Source of the DNA: Roseitalea porphyridii
GTDB taxonomy: Bacteria > Pseudomonadota > Alphaproteobacteria > Rhizobiales > Rhizobiaceae
Reading direction: 5' to 3'
Assembly: GCF_004331955.1 (NCBI RefSeq)
Contig: NZ_CP036532.1
Location: 1,922,001-1,986,000 of the forward strand
DNA length: 64,000 nucleotides
The position numbers and the translations under genes are program-made. Below the pieces are notes generated by a model. That model did no database searches. It was not told the DNA's origin and saw nothing but the letters and a program-made list of their open reading frames with translations. Positions 35,704 to 51,698 of the stretch are shown here, piece after piece; positions within the stretch are counted from its first letter, which is position 1; every line of letters begins with the position of its first letter.

Positions 35704-37581
35704 ATGCTCGGAACCCTGCGCGATGCGGCCAAGACCTGGGTCGCCAAACTGCTCCTGCTGCTGCTGATCCTGTCGTTTGCGGTCTGGGGTATCTCCGACC
35801 AGATTCTTGGCGGTGGCGGCGGCAATGTCGTCATGGAAGCGGGCGAATCGACGATCAGCGCGCAGCAGTACCGGCTGGCCTACGAGCGGACCGTGCGCGC
35901 CAATTCCGAACAGTTCGGCACCCGCCTGACACGCGAGCAGGCGCGGATGCTTGGTATCGAGGACGCCGTGCGCGCCCGCATGGTGGGCACGGTGGTGCTG
36001 GACGAGCAGGCCCGCGCGATGGGGCTTGGCCTCAGCGAAGACCGGCTCGCCGAGGTGATCAGCGAGGATTTCGGCGGCAATCTGAGCGGCGACCAGATCC
36101 GCATGGTTCTCGGCGACATCGGCATGCAGCCGGCCGACTATGTCCGCGACCGCGAAAAGGAAGCCGTACGCCAGCAGATCGTCGAGGCGGCCGCCGACGG
36201 CGTCGTCATGCCCGCCACGTTCCTCGATGCGCTGCATCGCTATCAGGGTCAGACGCGCGACGTCAGCTTCGTCGAGATCGACGCATCGGCGATCGAGCCG
36301 CCCGGCGAGCCGAGCGAAGCCGAACTGTCGGCGTTCTTCGAGGAGAACGTCGACGACTATCGGGCGCCCGAATACCGGACGATCCGCTACGTGCTGCTGA
36401 CGCCCGACCAGATCGCCAACCCCGCCACGATCGACATGGAAACGGTTCGCGACGAATACGAAACCAACCGTGCCCGCTACGCCCAGGCCGAAACGCGCAC
36501 CATCCAGCAGCTTGTCTTCTCCGACCGGGACGCGGCCGAGGCGGCCCGCCAGCGCATCCTCGCCGGCCAGAGCTTCGAGGACGCCGTCGCCGAAACCGGC
36601 CGCACCATGGCCGATGCGACGCTCGGTACGTTCGAGCGGGACGAGGTGCCGGATCCGGCGGTGGCCGAGGCGGCCTTCGGCTTGCGCGAAGGCGCCGTCT
36701 CCGAAGTCGTCGACGGCACGTTCGGTCCCCTGCTGGTGCGCGTGACAGAGATCACACCCGAGCAGACCCAGCCCTTCGACGAGGTCGCCGAGACGATCCG
36801 TCGGGAACTCGCGCAGCTCGAGGCGCGCGACATCCTGCCTGACCTGCACGACGGTTACGAAGACGCGCGCGCAGGCGGCGCGACGATGGCGGAGGCGGCC
36901 AGTTCCCAGCAGCTCGAGGCCGTGACGCTTCCGCCGGTCGACGCGCGCGGTCGCGGCAAGGACGGCGAGCCGCTCGGCGGCCTGCCGGAAGCCGAGGCGC
37001 TGCTCGAGAACGCGTTCGAGGTCGAGATCGACGAGGAATCGCGGCCCCTGAACGCCGGCCGCGAGGGCTATTTGTGGTACGAGGTCACGGACATCGAGCC
37101 CGAGCGCGCCCGCACGCTCGACGAGGTGCGCGACGAGGTCGTCGCCGACTGGCAGGCCGAACAGCGCGACCAGGCTCTCGATGCGGCGGCCGAAGAGGTC
37201 GCCCAGGCGATCCGGGACGGCGCCGAACCGGCAACCATCGCCGACGAGCAGGGTTATCGCGCCGACGTCAAGTACGGTCTGGCGCGCACCGGCCAGGACG
37301 CCGATTTCGGCGCGCCGGGGCTTGCGGCGGTCTTCGGCGTCGGCCCGAACGCGGTCGACATCACCGAAGGCGCCACCGGCAACCGCCGTCTCGTCTTCCG
37401 CATCGACGCGATCACCGACCCGGTCGGCGGCGCCGAAAGCCTCGCCGATGGCCTGCGCGAGCAGATGGGACGGAGCCTGGGCGACGATCTGCTGAACCAG
37501 ATGGTCAACCGGATGCAGCAGGAATTCCCGGTCACGCTCTATCCGACCGCGCTCGAACGCGCGCTCGATGCCGGCGCATGA
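35704..37581 (+). CDS. PpiD/SurA-like periplasmic peptidyl-prolyl isomerase
   Basis: Inner-membrane-anchored folding factor (625 aa) with one N-terminal membrane segment ([19 protein letters not shown]), a SurA-like N-terminal domain and a degenerate parvulin domain around residues 260-370 ([21 protein letters not shown]). It heads the trpDC-moaC-moeA run, as in many Rhizobiales. The ribosome-binding site at ATG 35704 is weak. Confidence 0.85.
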   Translation: MLGTLRDAAKTWVAKLLLLLLILSFAVWGISDQILGGGGGNVVMEAGESTISAQQYRLAYERTVRANSEQFGTRLTREQARMLGIEDAVRARMVGTVVLDEQARAMGLGLSEDRLAEVISEDFGGNLSGDQIRMVLGDIGMQPADYVRDREKEAVRQQIVEAAADGVVMPATFLDALHRYQGQTRDVSFVEIDASAIEPPGEPSEAELSAFFEENVDDYRAPEYRTIRYVLLTPDQIANPATIDMETVRDEYETNRARYAQAETRTIQQLVFSDRDAAEAARQRILAGQSFEDAVAETGRTMADATLGTFERDEVPDPAVAEAAFGLREGAVSEVVDGTFGPLLVRVTEITPEQTQPFDEVAETIRRELAQLEARDILPDLHDGYEDARAGGATMAEAASSQQLEAVTLPPVDARGRGKDGEPLGGLPEAEALLENAFEVEIDEESRPLNAGREGYLWYEVTDIEPERARTLDEVRDEVVADWQAEQRDQALDAAAEEVAQAIRDGAEPATIADEQGYRADVKYGLARTGQDADFGAPGLAAVFGVGPNAVDITEGATGNRRLVFRIDAITDPVGGAESLADGLREQMGRSLGDDLLNQMVNRMQQEFPVTLYPTALERALDAGA

Positions 37582-37592
37582 GGAGTGACCGG

Positions 37593-38609
37593 ATGGCCAA
37601 CATCAAGCCGCTGATCGCCAAGGCCGCCGACGGCACGCCGCTGAGCTGGGACGAGGCGCGCCGCGCCTTTGACATCATCATGTCCGGCGAGGCGACGCCC
37701 GCGCAGATCGGCGGCTTCCTGATGAGCCTACGCGTGCGCGGCGAGACGACCGACGAGATCGCAGGGGCCGTGGCGACGATGCGCGCCAAGATGCGGCCCG
37801 TAGAGACCACCCTGCCCGTCATTGACATCGTCGGCACGGGCGGCGACGATTCCGGCTCCTACAATGTCTCGACGCTCGCCGCGATCATCGCCGCCGGCGC
37901 CGGCGCCCATGTCGCCAAGCACGGCAACCGTTCGCTGTCCTCGCGCTCCGGCGCGGCCGATGCGCTGGCCGAACTGGGCGTCGACATCGAGGCCGAGCCC
38001 GACACGATCGCCCGCTGCATCGAAAAGGCCCGGCTCGGTTTCATGTTCGCGCCGGTCCACCACCCGGCGATGCGCCATGTCGGCCCCTATCGCGTCGAAC
38101 TGGGCACGCGGACGATCTTCAACCTGGTCGGCCCGCTCTCCAATCCGGCCGGCGCGGCGCGTCAGGTGCTCGGCGTGTTCTCGCCGCAATGGGTCGAACC
38201 GCTCGCCCATGTGCTCCGGACGCTCGGCTCGGACCATGTCTGGGTCGTCCATGGCGACGGGCTGGACGAGTTGACCACGGCCGGCGACACGCAGGTCGCC
38301 GAACTCAAGGACGGCACGGTGCGCACCTTCACGCTGACGCCGGAAGAGGCCGGCCTCGAACGCGCCGACCCGGCCGATCTGAAGGGCGGCGACCCGGCCG
38401 AGAACGCCGCCGCGCTGCGCGCCGTGCTGGAAGGCGCCCGCAACGCCTATCGCGACATTGCCTGCCTGAACGCCGGCGCGGGCCTCGTCGTGGCCGATCT
38501 CGCATCGGATATCGCCGACGGTGTCGCCAAGGCGCAGGCCGCGCTCGACGATGGCAGCGCCAAGTCCGTGCTCGACAGGGTCGTCGCCATCTCGACCGGA
38601 AACGGCTGA
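37593..38609 (+). CDS. trpD: Anthranilate phosphoribosyltransferase
   Basis: Second step of tryptophan synthesis (338 aa). [37 protein letters not shown] with the phosphoribosyl-pyrophosphate loop, and [11 protein letters not shown] are clear. ATG 37593 has AGGAG upstream; ATG 37578 overlaps the previous stop. trpE and trpG are not in this window; trpC follows by two bases. Confidence 0.95.
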   Translation: MANIKPLIAKAADGTPLSWDEARRAFDIIMSGEATPAQIGGFLMSLRVRGETTDEIAGAVATMRAKMRPVETTLPVIDIVGTGGDDSGSYNVSTLAAIIAAGAGAHVAKHGNRSLSSRSGAADALAELGVDIEAEPDTIARCIEKARLGFMFAPVHHPAMRHVGPYRVELGTRTIFNLVGPLSNPAGAARQVLGVFSPQWVEPLAHVLRTLGSDHVWVVHGDGLDELTTAGDTQVAELKDGTVRTFTLTPEEAGLERADPADLKGGDPAENAAALRAVLEGARNAYRDIACLNAGAGLVVADLASDIADGVAKAQAALDDGSAKSVLDRVVAISTGNG

Positions 38610-38611
38610 CC

Positions 38612-39418
38612 ATGGCCGATATCCTCAAGAAGATCGAAGCCTACAAGCGCGAGGAGATCGCCGCGGCCAGGGCGTCCGTGCCGGTCTCGGAGCTTGAAGC
38701 GCGCATCACCGCCAACGCGCCGCCGCGCGGGTTCCTGAAGGCGCTTGAGGCGAAGAAGGCGGCTGGCGCGTACGGGCTGATCGCCGAGATCAAGAAGGCG
38801 AGCCCTTCGAAGGGCCTGATCCGCGCCGATTTCGATCCGCCAGCATTGGCGCGCGCCTACGAAGCGGGGGGCGCGGCCTGCCTGTCGGTCCTGACCGACG
38901 CGCCGTCGTTTCAGGGTGCGCCCGATTATCTGACCGGGGCGCGTGCGGCGACCGCCCTGCCCGCGCTGCGCAAGGATTTCCTGTTCGACACCTATCAGGT
39001 GCTCGAAGCGCGCGCCTGGGGCGCCGACGCGATCCTGATCATCATGGCGAGCGTCAACGACGCGCTGGCCCGCGATCTCGAACAGGCCGCGTTCGCGCTG
39101 GGCATGGATGCGCTGGTCGAGGTCCATGACGAGGCCGAAATGGAGCGCGCCCTGCGGCTCGATTCGCCGCTGATCGGCGTCAACAACCGCAACCTTCGCA
39201 CCTTCGCGGTCGATCTTGCCACCAGCGAGCGGCTGGCGCCGATGGTGCCGGACGGGCGCGTGCTCGTCGGCGAAAGCGGCATCTTCACGCCGGCCGATTG
39301 CGCCCGGCTGGCGCGGGTCGGCATCGCCACCTTCCTTGTCGGCGAAAGCCTGATGCGTCAAGACGATGTAACGGCGGCCACGCGCGTGCTGCTCGCCCGG
39401 CAAACGGCGGAGGCCTGA
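38612..39418 (+). CDS. trpC: Indole-3-glycerol phosphate synthase
   Basis: Barrel enzyme (268 aa) making indole-3-glycerol phosphate. The segments [13 protein letters not shown] with the catalytic Lys, [21 protein letters not shown] and LVGESGI are conserved. Located between trpD and moaC with minimal spacing. Confidence 0.96.
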   Translation: MADILKKIEAYKREEIAAARASVPVSELEARITANAPPRGFLKALEAKKAAGAYGLIAEIKKASPSKGLIRADFDPPALARAYEAGGAACLSVLTDAPSFQGAPDYLTGARAATALPALRKDFLFDTYQVLEARAWGADAILIIMASVNDALARDLEQAAFALGMDALVEVHDEAEMERALRLDSPLIGVNNRNLRTFAVDLATSERLAPMVPDGRVLVGESGIFTPADCARLARVGIATFLVGESLMRQDDVTAATRVLLARQTAEA

Positions 39419-39419
39419 G

Positions 39420-39917
39420 ATGGCCGGCGGGCCGCTGACCCATCTGGACGAGACGGGCGCGGCCAACATGGTCGACGTGTCCGCCAAGGCGGAGACGGCG
39501 CGCGAGGCGACTGCCGAGGGCCGCGTGAGCATGGCGCCGGCGACACTCTCGGCGATCCTTGCCGGCGATGCGGCCAAGGGCGATGTGATCGGCACGGCGC
39601 GCCTTGCCGGCATCATGGCCGCCAAGAAGACCGCCGATCTGATCCCGCTGTGCCATCCGCTGCCGATCTCAAAGGCGAAGGTGGAAATCGCCCCGGTCGA
39701 TGACGGCCTCGTGGTGACCGCGACGGTGCGCGTCACCGGCCGCACTGGCGTCGAGATGGAAGCGCTGACGGCCGCAAGCGTGGCCTGCCTGACGATCTAT
39801 GACATGGCCAAGGCGATGGACAAGGCGATGGAGATCGGCGGCATTCGCCTCCTCGAAAAGACCGGCGGCAAGTCCGGTCACTGGCGCCGCCCCGAACCGG
39901 ACACGGACATCGCCTGA
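39420..39917 (+). CDS. moaC: Cyclic pyranopterin monophosphate synthase
   Basis: Molybdenum-cofactor enzyme (165 aa). [15 protein letters not shown] and [19 protein letters not shown] hold the active-site Lys, His and Asp. It starts one base after trpC and its stop overlaps the moeA start. Confidence 0.96.
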   Translation: MAGGPLTHLDETGAANMVDVSAKAETAREATAEGRVSMAPATLSAILAGDAAKGDVIGTARLAGIMAAKKTADLIPLCHPLPISKAKVEIAPVDDGLVVTATVRVTGRTGVEMEALTAASVACLTIYDMAKAMDKAMEIGGIRLLEKTGGKSGHWRRPEPDTDIA

Positions 39918-41134
39918 TGGCCATGATGGCGGTCAGCGAGGCGCTCGCGCGGCTGCTGGCCGATGCGGGCCCGCTTGACGCCGAAACCGTTCCCCTGTCG
40001 CAAGCGCGCAGCCGCGTGCTCGCCGACGATGTCATCGCCCGGCGCACGCAGCCGCCCTTCGCCGTGTCGGCCATGGACGGCTATGCGGTGCGCGCCGCCG
40101 ACACGGGCGACCCCACCCGGCCGCTGACCGTGATCGGCGAGGTGGCGGCCGGCCAGGTCTTCGACACGCCCGTCGAAGCCGGCCAGGTCGTGCGCATCTT
40201 CACCGGTGCTCCGGTGCCGCAGGGCGCCGACGCGATCCTGATCCAGGAAGATGCCGAGCCCGCCGGCGAAGGGACGATCAGGGCAGGCGAAGCGGTGGCA
40301 AGGGGACACCATGTCCGCCCGGCCGGGCTCGATTTCTCCGAAGGCGACCGGCTGATCGAAGGCGGCACGCGGCTCGATGGTGGCCATCTGAGCCTGGCTG
40401 CCGCCGGCAACCATGCCGAACTGGACGTGCGCCGCCGCCCGCGTGTCGGCGTTCTCGCCACGGGCGATGAACTGGTGCAGCCGGGCATGTCGCCCGGCCC
40501 CGGCCAGATCGTCGCCTCGAACGGCTACGGGGTTGCCGCGATCCTCGAAGATGCCGGCGCCGAACCGTTCGATCTTGGCATCGCCTGCGACCGGCGCGCC
40601 GATCTCGACATCAAGCTCGACGCCGCGCTTGCGGCCGAGTGCGACGTGCTGATCACGCTCGGCGGCGCCTCGGTCGGCGACCACGATCTGGTGCGCCCCA
40701 CCTTCGTCGCGCGCGGCATGGAACTTGCGTTTCACAAGATCGCCATGCGCCCCGGCAAGCCGATGATGTTCGGCCGGCTCGGTGCGATGCGCGTACTGGG
40801 CCTGCCCGGCAATCCGGTCTCGAGCCTGGTCTGCACGCATCTGTTCGCCGTACCGCTGATCGAGGAACTGGCCGGACGGCCACCGAGCCAGCGCCGGACG
40901 ACCGCGCGCCTTGGCGCGCCGCTCGGCGCCAACGGGCCGCGCGAGCACTACATGCGCGGCGCTCTGACCCGCGAAGATGACGGCACGCTTGTCGTCACGG
41001 CGTTCGACAATCAGGATTCCTCGATCATCCGCCTTTACGCGGCGGCCGATGCGCTGATCGTACGCCCGCCCGGCGCCGACGCGCTGGACGCCGGCTCCCG
41101 GGTCGAGATCGTGATCCTGCGCGAACCGCGCTGA
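39917..41134 (+). CDS. moeA: Molybdopterin molybdenumtransferase
   Basis: Inserts molybdate into molybdopterin (405 aa). Conserved segments are PFAVSAMDGYAV, IFTGAPVPQGAD, VGVLATGDELV and ITLGGASVGDHD; the C-terminal domain ends normally. ATG 39917 overlaps the moaC stop. In many Rhizobiales moeA is followed by lexA; here the next gene is a convergent LysE exporter. Confidence 0.95.
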   Translation: MAMMAVSEALARLLADAGPLDAETVPLSQARSRVLADDVIARRTQPPFAVSAMDGYAVRAADTGDPTRPLTVIGEVAAGQVFDTPVEAGQVVRIFTGAPVPQGADAILIQEDAEPAGEGTIRAGEAVARGHHVRPAGLDFSEGDRLIEGGTRLDGGHLSLAAAGNHAELDVRRRPRVGVLATGDELVQPGMSPGPGQIVASNGYGVAAILEDAGAEPFDLGIACDRRADLDIKLDAALAAECDVLITLGGASVGDHDLVRPTFVARGMELAFHKIAMRPGKPMMFGRLGAMRVLGLPGNPVSSLVCTHLFAVPLIEELAGRPPSQRRTTARLGAPLGANGPREHYMRGALTREDDGTLVVTAFDNQDSSIIRLYAAADALIVRPPGADALDAGSRVEIVILREPR

Positions 41135-41144
41135 ACGAGGCGGC

Positions 41145-41774
41145 CTATTGCGCGCGCTTGGACAGCGCCAGCCAGACGCCGCCGCCGATCAGGAACGTAC
41201 CCGACACCCGTTCAAGTATGCGCACATTGTGCCGGCTCAGCAGTCCGCCGGTCTTGCCGGCGGCCAGCGCATAGCCGCTGTCGAGCACGGTGGCCGTGAT
41301 CATGAAGATCAAGCCGAGGAAGACCGTCTGCAGCGCCGCGTTGCCCTCGGGCACGATGAACTGCGGGATGAACGCGCCGAAGAAGAACAGCGCCTTGGGG
41401 TTCGACCAGATGACGATGAAGCCCTGCCAGAAATAACCGCGCAGGGACCGCGCCCTTACCTGCCCCGCATCCGGTTCGCCGAGCCGGCCGTCCGAGCGCC
41501 ACATCTTCACGCCCAGCCAGATCAGATAGGCCGCGCCGGCAAGCTTCAGCCAGACGAACATCTCGCCCATGACGGTGACAACGGTCTCGAGCCCGAGCGC
41601 CAGAACGCCGATCATGATCAGAAGGCCGGCCTGCGTGCCCGCCACATTGGCAAGGCCCGCGCTGGTGCCGGTGCGCAGCGAATTGGCGATGATCACCGTG
41701 ACCGAGGGGCCGGGCACGATGACGATGACGATGCAGGCGATCAGATAGGCAAGAAGAGTGGCCGGGTCGACCAT
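41145..41774 (-). CDS. LysE/RhtB family exporter
   Basis: Small-molecule or amino-acid exporter (209 aa, about six membrane segments). VDPATLLAYLIACIVIVIVPGPSVTVI opens as expected with the PGP motif, followed by GLANVAGTQAGLL. ATG 41774 has CGGAGTG upstream. It converges with moeA, 10 bases apart. Substrate unknown. Confidence 0.88.
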   Translation of the reverse strand: MVDPATLLAYLIACIVIVIVPGPSVTVIIANSLRTGTSAGLANVAGTQAGLLIMIGVLALGLETVVTVMGEMFVWLKLAGAAYLIWLGVKMWRSDGRLGEPDAGQVRARSLRGYFWQGFIVIWSNPKALFFFGAFIPQFIVPEGNAALQTVFLGLIFMITATVLDSGYALAAGKTGGLLSRHNVRILERVSGTFLIGGGVWLALSKRAQ

Positions 41775-41824
41775 GACATGCACTCCGTTGAACCCGATCC
41801 TTGTCGGCCCGCGGTGCGTGCGCG

Positions 41825-44620
<2,796 letters not shown>

Positions 44621-44834
44621 ACGTGAATTCCCGTCATAGATTCGTTCCTTGTAACATAGTGCGCACGGCGCGGAAAACCAAACTTTCCAAGCGTTTCGGC
44701 GCGATTTTCACAGCGTTCGACCAACCGCCGGTCGCCCGCGGAAATGTCCTGCCGTGGGCGCCCCTCCGGCGGGCTCATGCGCCCGGCCGGCGGCGGCCAT
44801 TGCCCGCATGGCGGCGCCCCTGTATGCCGGCGCC

Positions 44835-45461
44835 ATGACGCTGGACATGATCATCAATGCGACGGTGACGCTGCTGGTGACGATCGACCCGGTCGGTCTC
44901 GCCCCGCTGTTTCTGGCCGTGACCGGCGGCATGGATCGTGCCCAGCGGCGCGAGACCGGCACGCGGGCAATCGTCATCGGTTTCGCCGTGATGGTGCTGT
45001 TCGCGGTCCTTGGCACGGCGATCCTCGCCCTGTTCGGCGTCACGCTCGCCGCCTTCCGGGTCGCCGGCGGGCTGCTGCTGTTCTGGATCGCCTTCGAGAT
45101 GATCTTCGAGAAGCGCCAGGAGCGCCATGAGAACACGGCCAACCGCGCGATCTCGGCCGATCACGTGCGTTCGGTGGCGGTGTTTCCATTGGCCATCCCG
45201 CTGATCGCCGGGCCCGGGGCGATCTCGGCGCTTGTGCTGCTGTCGGGCGACTTCGCCGGACCGCTGGAACGCGCGGCGCTGATCGGCATCGTGGCGGCGA
45301 TCCTCGCGCTGACCTGGGTGATCTTCATCCTCGCCGAGCGCGTCGACCGGCTGCTGGGCGAAACCGGCCGGTCGGTGCTGACGCGTCTTCTCGGCGTGAT
45401 CCTGTCGGCGCTTGCGGTGCAATTCGTCGCCGACGGCGTCAGGACACTCGCGGCCGCCTGA
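44835..45461 (+). CDS. MarC family membrane protein
   Basis: Six-segment membrane protein (208 aa) with the family start LVTIDPVGLAPLFLAVTGGM and the PLAIPLIAGPGAISALVLL core. MarC proteins have no settled function and are not proven drug pumps. It is divergent from gyrA across about 214 bases in which I see no other feature. Confidence 0.88.
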   Translation: MTLDMIINATVTLLVTIDPVGLAPLFLAVTGGMDRAQRRETGTRAIVIGFAVMVLFAVLGTAILALFGVTLAAFRVAGGLLLFWIAFEMIFEKRQERHENTANRAISADHVRSVAVFPLAIPLIAGPGAISALVLLSGDFAGPLERAALIGIVAAILALTWVIFILAERVDRLLGETGRSVLTRLLGVILSALAVQFVADGVRTLAAA

Positions 45462-45476
45462 ATCCGACCGCCCCGG

Positions 45477-45869
45477 TCAGCGCAAGGCGTCCAGATCGAC
45501 TTCCATCTCGGCGCCGCCGAACCCGTGCACGCTGTCGCGGGCCCGGATCGTCACCACACCAATCTCGTCGTCGACCAACACGCCGGCCAGCGAACGGGTG
45601 AAGGGCTGCTCGTTCACGTGCGGATGGGCAAGCACACGCTCGCCCAGCACCGTCCCGTCCGGCGCGATCACCTGCCACAGATCGGCATAGTGGTCCCAGC
45701 CCTCGTCGGCATGGCGCACGGTCACCTCGAACCGCCATGTGCCGTCGCCGGACCGTTCCGCCTCGGCGCCCACGATATCGGCCTCGCCGGCCAGCGCGGT
45801 CACCGCCATCGCCAGAAACAGCGCAAACAGGCTGACAAGAAACACCGGCGCGAGCGCGAACTGCGTCAC
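45477..45869 (-). CDS. Small secreted or membrane-anchored protein, function unknown
   Basis: A 130-residue protein with a hydrophobic N-terminus ending VTALAGEADI, probably a signal peptide, then a beta-rich domain (WRFEVTVRHADEGWDHYADLW and HPHVNEQPFTRSLAG). I do not recognise the family. GTG 45869 was chosen since it leads straight into the signal sequence; no strong ribosome-binding site is seen. It sits between marC (convergent) and ssb (same strand, 73 bases). Confidence 0.6.
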   Translation of the reverse strand: MTQFALAPVFLVSLFALFLAMAVTALAGEADIVGAEAERSGDGTWRFEVTVRHADEGWDHYADLWQVIAPDGTVLGERVLAHPHVNEQPFTRSLAGVLVDDEIGVVTIRARDSVHGFGGAEMEVDLDALR

Positions 45870-45942
45870 CGCAGCAGGCCGCGGCGCGAACCCGTGCGCA
45901 TGGCAGCCATCGCGGACGCGCGTTTCGCACGCCGAACCGAAA

Positions 45943-46452
45943 TCAGAAGGGAATCTCGTCATCGAGATCGCGCACGAAATCGTTGCCGCCGTCCTGCCCG
46001 CCCTGCCCGGACCCGCGATCAATGCCGCCAGAACCCTGACCGACCCGGTCACCGCCATAGCCGCCCTGACCACGGCCATAGCCGCCGCCCTCGGCATCGG
46101 CCCGGCTGTCGAGCATCTGCAGTTCGCCACGGAAACGCTGCAGCACCACCTCGGTGGAATAGCGGTCCTGGCCGTTCTGGTCGGTCCATTTGCGGGTCTG
46201 CAACTGGCCCTCGACATAGACCTTCGAGCCCTTCTTCAGATAGTTCTCGGCCACCTTCGCCAGGTTCTCGTTGAAGATCACCACACGGTGCCACTCGGTC
46301 CGCTCGCGCCGCTCGCCGGACTGCTTGTCGCGCCATTGCTCTGAGGTCGCCACCGAAAGGTTGACCACCGGATCGCCCGAATTGAGCCGGCGGATTTCCG
46401 GGTCGGCGCCCAGATTGCCCACCAGGATCACCTTGTTCACGCTGCCTGCCAT
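45943..46452 (-). CDS. ssb: Single-stranded DNA-binding protein
   Basis: OB-fold protein (169 aa) with [28 protein letters not shown] and [16 protein letters not shown], a Gly-rich linker and the acidic tip DDEIPF that binds replication partners. ATG 46452 has GGAG upstream. It is divergent from uvrA with a LexA box between them. Confidence 0.96.
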   Translation of the reverse strand: MAGSVNKVILVGNLGADPEIRRLNSGDPVVNLSVATSEQWRDKQSGERRERTEWHRVVIFNENLAKVAENYLKKGSKVYVEGQLQTRKWTDQNGQDRYSTEVVLQRFRGELQMLDSRADAEGGGYGRGQGGYGGDRVGQGSGGIDRGSGQGGQDGGNDFVRDLDDEIPF

Positions 46453-46560
46453 ACCATCGCTCCAATCGGGATTTTCGACACCATAGGCCCTGCGTCGGCG
46501 CCCTTGAAGGCGCAAGCCGACTGTCCACAGGGACTTTTGCCAACCATCCCGCTTGTGTTT

Positions 46561-46575
46561 GTTCCTTTTTTGTTC
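46561..46575. promoter_or_regulatory. LexA (SOS) box between ssb and uvrA
   Basis: GTTC, seven bases (CTTTTTT), GTTC: an exact match to the direct-repeat LexA box of alphaproteobacteria. It lies 109 bases before ssb and about 180 bases before uvrA in the 302-base divergent gap and could control one or both; uvrA and ssb are known SOS genes in this class. Confidence 0.85.
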
Positions 46576-46754
46576 TAACGACTGCATCGGCGACTGTCAA
46601 CTCGCCAACAGAGACAGGCAGCAAGGGAGCGGGCAGCACCGGATCTTGTCAGCAATCGTTGCCCCGCCGCTCGACATGGCCGTTTCATTGCCTAAATTGG
46701 AGGTTGCTTTCTTCGCCGGGCCAGCGCCCGGCCGTTTCCGGCAGCACCGTTTTC

Positions 46755-49688
<2,934 letters not shown>

Positions 49689-49700
49689 TGAGCGGTGGCG

Positions 49701-50087
49701 CTACCAGACCGTTGCGACGCTGAATGTCGAGAAAGCATCGTCGCTGGTGACGAGTGTCAAGCTTTCCGATCGCGCCTGGGAGGCCAGGAGCCTGTCGAAT
49801 GGGTCTCGATGATCGCCAGGCAACAGGCCGGCCATAACCGCATGATGCTGGTTGATAGAAAGCGGCGAAAAACGCTCGCCTTCAATGATCGCCTCGAAGT
49901 CATCTGCCAGTACGGCCGCTTCATGCCATTTGCCAATGCGAACCTTGTTGGCGATCTCGAATGCCGAGACCGCACTGACGAATACATCTGTCTGCGGGTC
50001 GGCGATGATCGTGGTCGCCGTTTTCGAAAGCAGCGGCGCTCCGGTCAACCACCAGACAAGCGCATGCGTGTCCAGCAGGTGACTCAA
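49701..50087 (-). CDS. PIN-domain toxin, VapC type
   Basis: Predicted ribonuclease toxin (128 aa). The acidic residues of the PIN fold are present: Asp in LLDTHALVWW, Glu in SAFEIANK, Asp in DPFDRLLASQA and the TSDDAF segment. Its TTG start overlaps the antitoxin stop as TTGA with GGCGAG upstream, typical of toxin-antitoxin coupling. It ends 12 bases after uvrA, in convergent orientation. Confidence 0.87.
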   Translation of the reverse strand: MSHLLDTHALVWWLTGAPLLSKTATTIIADPQTDVFVSAVSAFEIANKVRIGKWHEAAVLADDFEAIIEGERFSPLSINQHHAVMAGLLPGDHRDPFDRLLASQARSESLTLVTSDDAFSTFSVATVW

Positions 50088-50347
50088 TTCTCGCCTTTGG
50101 CCATGTCCGTGCCTTCCCACGCAGCCAACTCTTCTTCGGTCATCGGCCGCAGGAAGAGATCGTCAGGGATTGCACCGCGCAAATGCTTGAGAGCGCCGGG
50201 CTTGCGCGGCTCGCGACGCGACGGCGACAACGGCACGATCTTGGCCACTGGCGTGTCTCCACGCGCCAAAATGACCTCCTCGCCGGCTTCCACCCGCGCG
50301 ATGAGGCTCGACAATTGGGATTTCGCTTGATGCATTTTCACGATCAT
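50084..50347 (-). CDS. Phd/VapB-type antitoxin
   Basis: Antitoxin (87 aa) with the Phd-type N-terminus HQAKSQLSSLIARVEAGEEVILARGDTPVAKIVPL that folds as a DNA-binding and dimer domain, and a C-terminal acidic tail that would block the toxin. ATG 50347 is the chosen start; a start at 50368 would fall inside the operator repeats. Confidence 0.87.
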   Translation of the reverse strand: MIVKMHQAKSQLSSLIARVEAGEEVILARGDTPVAKIVPLSPSRREPRKPGALKHLRGAIPDDLFLRPMTEEELAAWEGTDMAKGEN

Positions 50348-50357
50348 GCACGCAATA

Positions 50358-50380
50358 TAGCTAAGCACTTAGCTAAGCAC
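50358..50380. promoter_or_regulatory. Probable autorepression operator of the vapBC pair
   Basis: Two direct copies of TAGCTAAGCAC stand at 50358-50368 and 50370-50380, and AGCTAA/TTAGCT at 50359-50374 forms an inverted repeat with a 4-base spacer. The site is 10 bases before the antitoxin start, where autoregulatory operators usually lie; it is also 18 bases before the divergent DUF72 gene. Confidence 0.7.
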
Positions 50381-50397
50381 AATGGGACGGCGCGGTC

Positions 50398-51225
50398 ATG
50401 ACCTCGGGAACCATCCGCGTCGGCATCGGCGGCTGGACGTTCGATGCGTGGAACGAGACCTTCTATCCGCCCGAAGTGAAAAAGAAGGATCAGCTCGAAT
50501 ACGCCGCGAGCCAGCTCAAGACGATCGAGATCAACGGGACCTATTATCGCGGGCAGAAGCCCGAAACCTTCGCCAAATGGGCCGCGGCGACCCCGGACGG
50601 CTTCGTCTTCTCGGTCAAGGGCAGCCGTTTCGTCACCAACCGCAAGGTTCTGGCGGAGGCCGGCGGCTCCATGGCGAAGTTCTTTGCGACCGGCGTCACC
50701 GAGCTGGGCGACCGACTCGGGCCGATCCTGTGGCAGCTCGCGCCAACCAAGAAGTTCGACGCCGACGATTTCGCCGCCTTTCTCGATCTGTTGCCGAAAC
50801 GCCATGATGGCGTGCCCTTGCGCCACGCGGTCGAGGTGCGCCACGAGAGCTTCGCCAAGCCCGAAGCCGTCGCCATCGCCCGCGCGCGCAACGTCGCCAT
50901 CGTCGGCGCGCTGCACGAGACCTATCCGGCGATCTGGGAGGTGGCCGCCGACTTCGTCTATGTGCGCCTTCAGACCGGCTCGGACGACATCGAGACCGGC
51001 TATGGCGGCAATGAGCTGGCGGCTTGGGCCGAACGGCTCCGGAAATGGTCCGGAGGCGGCGCACCCGACGACCTGCCGCTTGTCGATCCCGAAGACCCGG
51101 CCGAGAACCGCCCGCGCGAGGTCTTCTGCTACCTGATCGGAAGCGGCAAGAGCCGGGCGCCCGCGGGCGCGATGGCGCTGCAGGCCCGCGTCGACGGCGC
51201 CATGGACGAGGAACGCGAAGGATGA
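50398..51225 (+). CDS. DUF72 family protein
   Basis: TIM-barrel-like protein of unknown function (275 aa) with GIGGWTFDAWNETFYP, EINGTYYR and FVFSVKGSRFVTN, as in the YecE/DUF72 family. Its stop overlaps the VOC gene start. Confidence 0.85.
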   Translation: MTSGTIRVGIGGWTFDAWNETFYPPEVKKKDQLEYAASQLKTIEINGTYYRGQKPETFAKWAAATPDGFVFSVKGSRFVTNRKVLAEAGGSMAKFFATGVTELGDRLGPILWQLAPTKKFDADDFAAFLDLLPKRHDGVPLRHAVEVRHESFAKPEAVAIARARNVAIVGALHETYPAIWEVAADFVYVRLQTGSDDIETGYGGNELAAWAERLRKWSGGGAPDDLPLVDPEDPAENRPREVFCYLIGSGKSRAPAGAMALQARVDGAMDEEREG

Positions 51226-51677
51226 CCATTGTTCGACCCGGCTACGCCGCCATTACCCCCTATCTGGTCTGCAGCGATGCCGACGCAGCGATCGCTTGGT
51301 ACGCCAGGCATCTGGGCGCGACCGAACGCTACCGGCTGGCCATGCCCGGCGGCGGCATTGCCCATGCCGAGATCGCTATTGACGAGATGGTCGTGATGCT
51401 CTCCGATGCATTCCCGGACATGGGGATCGTCGCCCCGGACGCGCTGGGCGGATCGCCGGTCTCGCTGCAGGTCTACGTCGCCGATGCCGACGCGACCTTT
51501 GCCGCGATGGTGGCCGACGGCGCCGAGGCGCTCTTCGAGGTCACCGATCAGTTCCACGGAGACCGTTCCGGCAAGCTGCGCGATCCGTTCGGCCATCTTT
51601 GGTTCGTGGCGACGAACAAGGAACCGCTCGGGCCCGACGAGATCGTTGCCCGTTTCGGCTCGCAGTCGGAAGGATGA
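51222..51677 (+). CDS. VOC-superfamily (glyoxalase/bleomycin-resistance-like) protein
   Basis: A 151-residue VOC protein like PhnB: YLVCSDADAAIAWYARHLGA, then SLQVYVADADATFAAMVADGA and LRDPFGHLWFVATN. Paired beta-alpha-beta-beta-beta units are evident. Metal-binding and substrate are unclear, so no activity is claimed. Start ATG 51222 overlaps the DUF72 stop. Confidence 0.85.
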   Translation: MTIVRPGYAAITPYLVCSDADAAIAWYARHLGATERYRLAMPGGGIAHAEIAIDEMVVMLSDAFPDMGIVAPDALGGSPVSLQVYVADADATFAAMVADGAEALFEVTDQFHGDRSGKLRDPFGHLWFVATNKEPLGPDEIVARFGSQSEG

Positions 51678-51698
51678 GCGTCTTTCCGCCGGGCTGCC

